Shown piece after piece: positions 6,426 through 10,369 of a stretch of 10,369 nt of DNA. The position numbers and the translations under genes were made by a program. Origin of the DNA: JANYCG01 sp031431035 (GTDB lineage Bacteria; Pseudomonadota; Gammaproteobacteria; Burkholderiales; Burkholderiaceae_C); contig JANPCR010000276.1 of the NCBI GenBank assembly GCA_031431035.1, forward strand, positions 1-10,369. The letters are read 5' to 3'. Each line of letters opens with the position of its first letter. Positions within the stretch are counted from its first letter, which is position 1. A model generated the notes under the pieces. The model ran no database searches. It had not been told where the DNA came from and was given only the letters and a program-made list of their open reading frames with translations.

Positions 6426-6463
6426 CGCACCAATTCTATTGAGTTGAAGACTGCGGTGGAAAT

Positions 6464-8278
6464 TTACTTCCCCCACCCATCCTTCAACCCCACCGCCAAA
6501 TTAAACACCAGCTTCCCCGCCGCATGATCCGCCCGATCCGCCACAAAGTAGCCATGCCGTTCAAACTGAAACTTTTGATCTGGTAAGGCGCTTCCCAATG
6601 AGGGTTCAACCATCGCGGTGACGACTTTCAGGCTGTTCGGGTTCAGGCCTTCGATGAAGTCTTTGCCGCCCGCGTCGGGCTGGGGATCGTTGAACAGACG
6701 GTCGTAAATGCGGACTTCGGCCGGAATGGCGTCGGCCACGGCCACCCAGGTGATGACGCCTTTGGCTTTGAAATTGCCGCTGGTGGGGGTGCCGCTTTTG
6801 CTGTCGGCAAAGTATTCGGCGTGCACTTCGATGACTTTGCCTGCGGCGTCTTTGGCAAAGCCGGTGCATTTGACGACATAGCCGTACTTCAGGCGCACCT
6901 GGTTGCCAACGTACAGGCGGTGGTAGCCTTTTTCGGGCACTTCCTGAAAGTCGCTGGCGTCCATCCACAGAGCTTTGCCAAACTTGAAGCTGCGGGTGCC
7001 GCGCTCGGGCGCTTGTGGGTGCACTGGGGCGGTGTGGTCGGAGGTGGCTGCATCATCAGGCCAATTGGTGATGACGAGTTTGATCGGGTCCAGAACAGCC
7101 ATGGCGCGGGCGGCTTTGGGGTCAAGGTCTTCGCGCAGGCAACCCTCCAGCGTGGCGTAATCAATCCAGCTGTCGCTTTTGGTCACGCCAATGCGCTCGG
7201 CAAACTGCTGCAAAGCTTCGGGCGTGTAGCCACGGCGGCGCAGGCCGACGATGGTGGGCATGCGCGGGTCGTCCCAGCCGCTGACTTTGTGGTCGTACAC
7301 CAGCTGCGCCAATTTGCGTTTGCAGGTGATCACGTAGGTCAGGTTGAGCCTGGCAAATTCATACTGGTGCGGGGCTGGGCTGACCAGCAGTTTGCCTTCT
7401 ATCAAACGCTCTAGAAGCCAGTTGTACCAAGGTCGCTGGTCTTCAAATTCAAGCGTGCAAATGCTGTGGGTGATGTTCTCCAGCGCGTCCTCAATCGGGT
7501 GGGCGTAGGCGTACATGGGGTAAATGCACCAGGTGTCACCCGTGTTGTGGTGCGTGGCGCGGCGAATGCGGTAAATGGCTGGGTCGCGCAGGTTGATGTT
7601 GGGGCTGGCCATGTCGATTTTGGCGCGCAACACCATGGAGCCGTCTTCGTGCAGGCCATCGCGCATTTCACGAAAACGCGCGAGGTTTTGGGCAGGCGTG
7701 CGGGTTCTAAAAGCGCTGTCAAGACCGGGTTTGCCAAAATCGCCCCGGTTGATACGCATTTGCTCCACGGTTTGCTCGTCCACATAAGCCAGGCCCGCTT
7801 CAATCAAGTACTCGGCCGCGCGGTACATGAACCCAAAATAGTCGCTGGCCTGGTAGGGCTGTGCGGTGGCGCTGCCGTTCCAGTCAAAGCCCAGCCATTT
7901 GATCGAGTCGCAGATTGAGTTGACGTACTCAATGTCTTCTTTTTCAGGGTTGGTGTCGTCAAAACGCAGGTGGCACACGCCACCGTAGTCGCGCGCCAAG
8001 CCAAAGTTGATGCAGATGCTTTTGGCATGGCCTACGTGCAAGTAGCCATTGGGCTCGGGCGGAAAGCGGGTGCGGACTTTGGCGGGGTCTGGCTGGCCCA
8101 GCGCTTGGTGCGCGGCTTCACCCGGGCTGCCGGCCCAGCGGCGGCTGGCGTAGGTGCCTTTTTCGAGGTCGTTTTCAATGATTTGCCGCAAGAAGTTGCT
8201 GGGCTTTACAGCGTCGGCTTGGGCCGCCCCTGACGGTTTGGCGGTTGAATTCGAAGGGGTATTTTTGGGGGCACTCAT
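6464..8278 (-). CDS. glnS: Glutaminyl-tRNA synthetase
   Basis: A 604-residue class I aminoacyl-tRNA synthetase that attaches glutamine to tRNA-Gln in the cytoplasm. The HIGH signature is PPEPNGYLHVGHAKS (H81-V-G-H84), followed by LRFDDTNPEKEDIEYV, typical of GlnRS. The KMSKS-equivalent loop reads V316-I-T-C-K-R-K322-L where E. coli GlnRS has VMSKRKL. The C-terminal anticodon-binding beta-barrels are present (FQEVPEKGYHRLYVGNQVRLK, and FERHGYFVAD near the end). It is about 50 residues longer than the E. coli enzyme: a low-complexity N-terminal tail (residues 1-26), an insert at about 42-67 before the HIGH region, and an insert at about 403-421. The ATG at 8278 lacks a strong ribosome site. It is preceded by glsA 96 nt upstream on the same strand. 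Confidence 0.97.
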   Translation of the reverse strand: MSAPKNTPSNSTAKPSGAAQADAVKPSNFLRQIIENDLEKGTYASRRWAGSPGEAAHQALGQPDPAKVRTRFPPEPNGYLHVGHAKSICINFGLARDYGGVCHLRFDDTNPEKEDIEYVNSICDSIKWLGFDWNGSATAQPYQASDYFGFMYRAAEYLIEAGLAYVDEQTVEQMRINRGDFGKPGLDSAFRTRTPAQNLARFREMRDGLHEDGSMVLRAKIDMASPNINLRDPAIYRIRRATHHNTGDTWCIYPMYAYAHPIEDALENITHSICTLEFEDQRPWYNWLLERLIEGKLLVSPAPHQYEFARLNLTYVITCKRKLAQLVYDHKVSGWDDPRMPTIVGLRRRGYTPEALQQFAERIGVTKSDSWIDYATLEGCLREDLDPKAARAMAVLDPIKLVITNWPDDAATSDHTAPVHPQAPERGTRSFKFGKALWMDASDFQEVPEKGYHRLYVGNQVRLKYGYVVKCTGFAKDAAGKVIEVHAEYFADSKSGTPTSGNFKAKGVITWVAVADAIPAEVRIYDRLFNDPQPDAGGKDFIEGLNPNSLKVVTAMVEPSLGSALPDQKFQFERHGYFVADRADHAAGKLVFNLAVGLKDGWGK

Positions 8279-8374
8279 AGTTGGATTTTAGGGGCCAGCC
8301 GAGTGGTGCGACACGGGGCTGCGCAAAGGCAGCGCCATCGTCAACCTTCAGTCTGCCCTTTGCCCGTTCAGCGC

Positions 8375-9325
8375 CTAGCCAGAAGTATGGTTCCACCCCG
8401 TCAGTTGCACCAAGCGCTCCAAAGCAAATGCCCCAATCACCGAATTGCCTTTGGCGTCCAGTTCGGGTGCCCAGACACTCAAAGTGCCTTTGCCCGGCAC
8501 GATGGCCACAATGCCGCCGCCCACGCCGGTCTTGACGGGCAGGCCAATGCGGTAGGCGAAGTCGCCCGCTGCGTCGTAGGCACCGCAGGTTAGCAGCAGC
8601 GCATTCACGCGGCGGGCGGCGTCGGCACTTAAAAACTGCTCGCCAGGGCGGGCAAGGCCCAGGCGGTCTGTGCCAATGTCCAGCCCGTCATTCGCCAAAA
8701 ACAAGGTGGCTTGGGCCAACTGGGCGCAGTTCATTTCAATGGCGCATTGGCGGCAATAGTTGTCCAGCACCAGCTCTGGCGGGTTGGTGATGTTGCCGTA
8801 GCTTTTCATGAAATAGGCCATGGCCATGTTGCGGTGCGCGGTGTCGCGTTCAGACTTGGCAACGGCGGCGTTCCAGCGCAGGTCGGGGTCATCGGTCAGG
8901 CGGCGCAGGGCTCCCAGCAGGGCAATGTCCAAATGGGCATATCGGGTGGTCAAAATATCAGTGATGACCAAGGCACCCGCATTGATGAAAGGGTTGCGCG
9001 GAATGCCTTTTTCAGTCTCTAGCTGCACCATGGAATTGAAAGCTGCGCCCGACGGCTCGCGCCCAACGCGGGTCCAGAGCTCATCGCCCACGGCTTTAAG
9101 CGCCAAGACAAAGGCAAACAGCTTGGTGATGCTTTGCAACGAAAACGCGGTTCGCGCATGGCCAGCCTCATAAGTTTGGCCATCGACCAGCGCCACCGCA
9201 ATGCCAAACTGGCGGGGTTCAACCTGGGCCAGCGCAGGAATGTAGTTGGCGACCTTGCCGCGCCCAAAAAGGTCTTGGGCTTCAAGGTGAATTTGCTGAA
9301 GGATGGGGGCCAAGTCGGTTTGCAT
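8375..9325 (-). CDS. glsA: Glutaminase A
   Basis: A 316-residue member of the serine-dependent glutaminase family (PF04960), close to the usual length of about 300-310. It hydrolyses glutamine to glutamate and ammonia. The SxxK nucleophile pair is S65-I-T-K68 in FSLQSITKLF. Other family blocks are RNPFINAGAL (N115), MAYFMKSYGNI and LPVKTGVGGGIVAI. No signal peptide is seen, so it is cytoplasmic. The only family-consistent start is the ATG at 9325: an in-frame TAG lies six codons upstream, and AGGA sits unusually close (one base) to the ATG. The next gene on the strand is glnS, giving a pair of glutamine-using enzymes. It is divergent from the heptad-repeat protein gene. Confidence 0.95.
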   Translation of the reverse strand: MQTDLAPILQQIHLEAQDLFGRGKVANYIPALAQVEPRQFGIAVALVDGQTYEAGHARTAFSLQSITKLFAFVLALKAVGDELWTRVGREPSGAAFNSMVQLETEKGIPRNPFINAGALVITDILTTRYAHLDIALLGALRRLTDDPDLRWNAAVAKSERDTAHRNMAMAYFMKSYGNITNPPELVLDNYCRQCAIEMNCAQLAQATLFLANDGLDIGTDRLGLARPGEQFLSADAARRVNALLLTCGAYDAAGDFAYRIGLPVKTGVGGGIVAIVPGKGTLSVWAPELDAKGNSVIGAFALERLVQLTGWNHTSG

Positions 9326-9475
9326 GTCCTTGATTTTAAAGGGCTATTGCCTGACGGCTGTTACGTCTGGCAACGCAATTCACCGGGCAAGCGGTAAGCC
9401 AACCGCCGCGCCGCGCGTTAATTGAAGCAGGGCATCAGGTGATTGACCATTTTGGCAACCTGACGACGCCCGTTT

Positions 9476-9481
9476 GAGGAG
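9476..9481 (+). promoter_or_regulatory. Ribosome binding site that sets a GTG start
   Basis: GAGGAG is spaced 6 nt before GTG at 9488. An ATG at 9486 overlaps this GTG but is followed at once by TGA in its own frame, so GTG is the working start of the secreted heptad-repeat protein. Confidence 0.7.
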
Positions 9482-9487
9482 TTTGAT

Positions 9488-10105
9488 GTGAAAACCAGAC
9501 GTTCAGTTGTGTCTTCAGTATTTTCAAAAGCCAGCCTGCCCGTGCTTGCTGTGGCGGCCTTTGCGGGCGGCTTGACGACCAGTGCGCAGGCCAATGGCAA
9601 TGACTTTCAATGGTCGATTCAGGTGACCTCACCGCAGGTGGTGTACCAGCAACCCCGGGTGGTGTATTCGCAACCCCAAGTGGTTTATCAGCAACCCCAG
9701 GTGGTTTACCCGCAACCACAGGTTGTCTATGGCCAGCCGCAAGTGCTCTATCAGCAGCCGCAGGTCGTCTACCAAAATCCACAAGTGGTTTATGTGCGGC
9801 CAGCACCCATTGTTTATGGCGTGCCTCGGGGCGTTCACAACGGCTGGAACACGGCTGGGCACGGTTGGCACCATGGCCAACAGGGCTGGCGGCCTGACCA
9901 CCACGCCGTAGCGCAAGTGGTGTACCCGCAGGCACGGCCGCACGGGCAGTTTTATCCACATCCGTCGGGTCAGACGTATGCGCAGCCGCAGGCTCAGCCC
10001 TATGCGCAGCCGCATACTCAACCCTACGTGCGGCCGGTTCCGACGCCGCGACCCCAGCCAGGCGGGCTTGCGCCGAGCAATGACCGGGGCCAAAACCACC
10101 ATTGA
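9488..10105 (+). CDS. Secreted QVVYxxP heptad-repeat protein, His/Gln/Pro-rich
   Basis: A 205-residue protein with a signal peptide: basic MKTRR, hydrophobic LPVLAVAAFAGGL and a probable cut after TSAQA (residue 35). Residues 50-105 are eight heptads of the form QVVYxxP: QVVYQQP, RVVYSQP, QVVYQQP, QVVYPQP, QVVYGQP, QVLYQQP, QVVYQNP, QVVYVRP. Next come a Gly/His/Trp-rich stretch (HNGWNTAGHGWHHG, RPDHH) and a second looser repeat (YAQPQAQPYAQPHTQPYVRP), ending in HH. It resembles PXPV-type proline-repeat proteins of betaproteobacteria. It is probably an extended periplasmic or surface protein; the histidine clusters could bind metal (inference). Function unknown. The start is GTG, fixed by a strong GAGGAG. 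Confidence 0.8.
   Translation: MKTRRSVVSSVFSKASLPVLAVAAFAGGLTTSAQANGNDFQWSIQVTSPQVVYQQPRVVYSQPQVVYQQPQVVYPQPQVVYGQPQVLYQQPQVVYQNPQVVYVRPAPIVYGVPRGVHNGWNTAGHGWHHGQQGWRPDHHAVAQVVYPQARPHGQFYPHPSGQTYAQPQAQPYAQPHTQPYVRPVPTPRPQPGGLAPSNDRGQNHH
9635..9802 (+). repeat. Eight tandem 21-bp coding repeats
   Basis: Eight in-frame 21-bp units encode the QVVYxxP heptads. The units differ at third positions (for example gtggtgtac, gtggtttat, gttgtctat), so the protein pattern is better conserved than the DNA. This points to selection on the peptide rather than very recent expansion. Confidence 0.85.
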
Positions 10106-10111
10106 GATTGA

Positions 10112-10138
10112 GAGCGGCGGTGGAGAATGAAGCCGCTC
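10112..10138. terminator. Hairpin after the heptad-repeat gene, weak terminator candidate
   Basis: GAGCGGC (10112-10118) and GCCGCTC (10132-10138) pair perfectly around a 13-nt loop, 6 nt past the stop codon. There is no T-run afterwards, so intrinsic termination is uncertain; it may protect the 3' end or act with Rho. Confidence 0.35.
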
Positions 10139-10193
10139 GCACGATCGAGCTTGAGGGGTGAAAACGGGTGAGCCGGCTACAAACTATTCGAAA

Positions 10194-10262
10194 CCATTTG
10201 CTATATTAATAATAGCAAACTATTGAATATATTCGAGAGCTAGAGGCCTATTTAATCTTGGA
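10194..10262 (+). repeat. Degenerate dispersed intergenic repeat, copy B
   Basis: It opens with a hairpin, TTTGCTAT and ATAGCAAA separated by 7 nt (10196-10218). After an 18-nt interval follows GAGCTAGAG (10237-10245) and a tail CCTATTTAATCTT. Order and interval equal copy A at about 4986-5046 on the opposite strand. It abuts the IS30-type element. The rest of 10139-10193 shows nothing I can name. Confidence 0.45.
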
Positions 10263-10369
10263 TTCCAGTACGAAGTGCAACAGCGTCTAGTTTAAGGGTT
10301 GGAGTTCGAGGGCGTAGAACACCTCATGGGGGGTTCGATATCCCAGGCATTTTCTGGGCCGATGATTGA
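10260..10369 (-). mobile_element. End of an IS30-family insertion sequence, continuing beyond the window
   Basis: The sequence from about 10260 (GGATTCCAGTACGAAGTGCAA) precedes a transposase 3' end by about 27 nt, the usual place for a terminal inverted repeat in IS30-type elements. The outer boundary is approximate because the other end and any target duplication are outside the window. Confidence 0.65.
10287..10369 (-). CDS. IS30-family transposase, C-terminal 26 residues only
   Basis: Minus-strand reading into the window gives NHRPRKCLGYRTPHEVFYAL and then ELQPLN before TAG at 10287-10289. The RPRKCLGYRTPxEVF block is the characteristic C-terminal end of the DDE transposase of IS30-family elements, just past the catalytic glutamate. 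The start and most of the gene lie to the right of the window. Confidence 0.8.
   Translation of the reverse strand, partial: NHRPRKCLGYRTPHEVFYALELQPLN

Noticed and set aside
6426..6476. Upstream GTG start for the nucleotidyltransferase inside the glnS end
   Set aside because: The extra 17 residues do not look like the family, which normally begins close to the MNPAS methionine.
6821..7414. Long plus-strand frames opposite glnS
   Set aside because: glnS is certain from conserved motifs along its whole length, so these are antisense shadows.
9635..9802. Possible CRISPR array from regular short repeats
   Set aside because: The units are contiguous 21-bp coding repeats in frame with a signal-peptide protein and have no unique spacers.
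9435..10142. A 235-codon open frame on the minus strand opposite the heptad-repeat gene
   Set aside because: It arises from the low-complexity repeat read backwards, has no family-like motif, and the plus strand has a signal peptide and a strong ribosome site.

Overview
The window looks like a chromosomal segment of a betaproteobacterium, most likely family Comamonadaceae (Rhodoferax/Polaromonas-like). This is inferred from GC-rich coding DNA, the style of the glutaminyl-tRNA synthetase, and a degenerate intergenic repeat of a kind I associate with that family. No search was run, so the genus is not fixed.

Layout. (1) 1-1215, minus strand: a DUF924-family protein followed 10 nt later by a multi-zinc-ribbon protein that runs off the left edge. 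(2) 1286-3313, plus strand: a stand-alone DEDDy-type 3'-5' exonuclease, then a lipoprotein serine hydrolase of the beta-lactamase class C / family VIII esterase fold. (3) 3298-6425: an accessory island of toxin-like and nucleic-acid-modifying modules. It holds a winged-helix/Fic protein (minus) with a strong inverted repeat over its promoter, an AT-rich intergenic region with two more inverted repeats and a degenerate dispersed repeat, a NYN-domain gene cut off in mid-domain (plus), and a minus-strand operon of nucleotidyltransferase (MNT), HEPN protein and a wrecked zeta-toxin-type P-loop kinase gene. (4) 6464-9325, minus strand: glutaminase (glsA) then glutaminyl-tRNA synthetase (glnS). (5) 9488-10105, plus strand: a secreted protein with eight QVVYxxP heptads. 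(6) 10106-10369: spacer with a hairpin, a second copy of the dispersed repeat, and the 3' end of an IS30-family element leaving the window.

How the genes work together. The MNT and HEPN genes overlap by 4 nt, and the HEPN stop codon touches the start codon of the zeta-like gene, so the three form one translational unit downstream of glnS. MNT/HEPN pairs are established toxin-antitoxin modules (HepT RNase and MntA AMPylating antitoxin). The zeta-like gene can only be read by stitching three frames; it carries a 5-nt insertion in its P-loop, an in-frame stop and a 1-nt deletion. It and the convergent NYN gene lose their C-terminal halves at the same point (about 5380-5388), which looks like a deletion junction. 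The island therefore appears to be a partly decayed cluster with an apparently intact MNT-HEPN pair and an intact but possibly catalytically atypical Fic protein.
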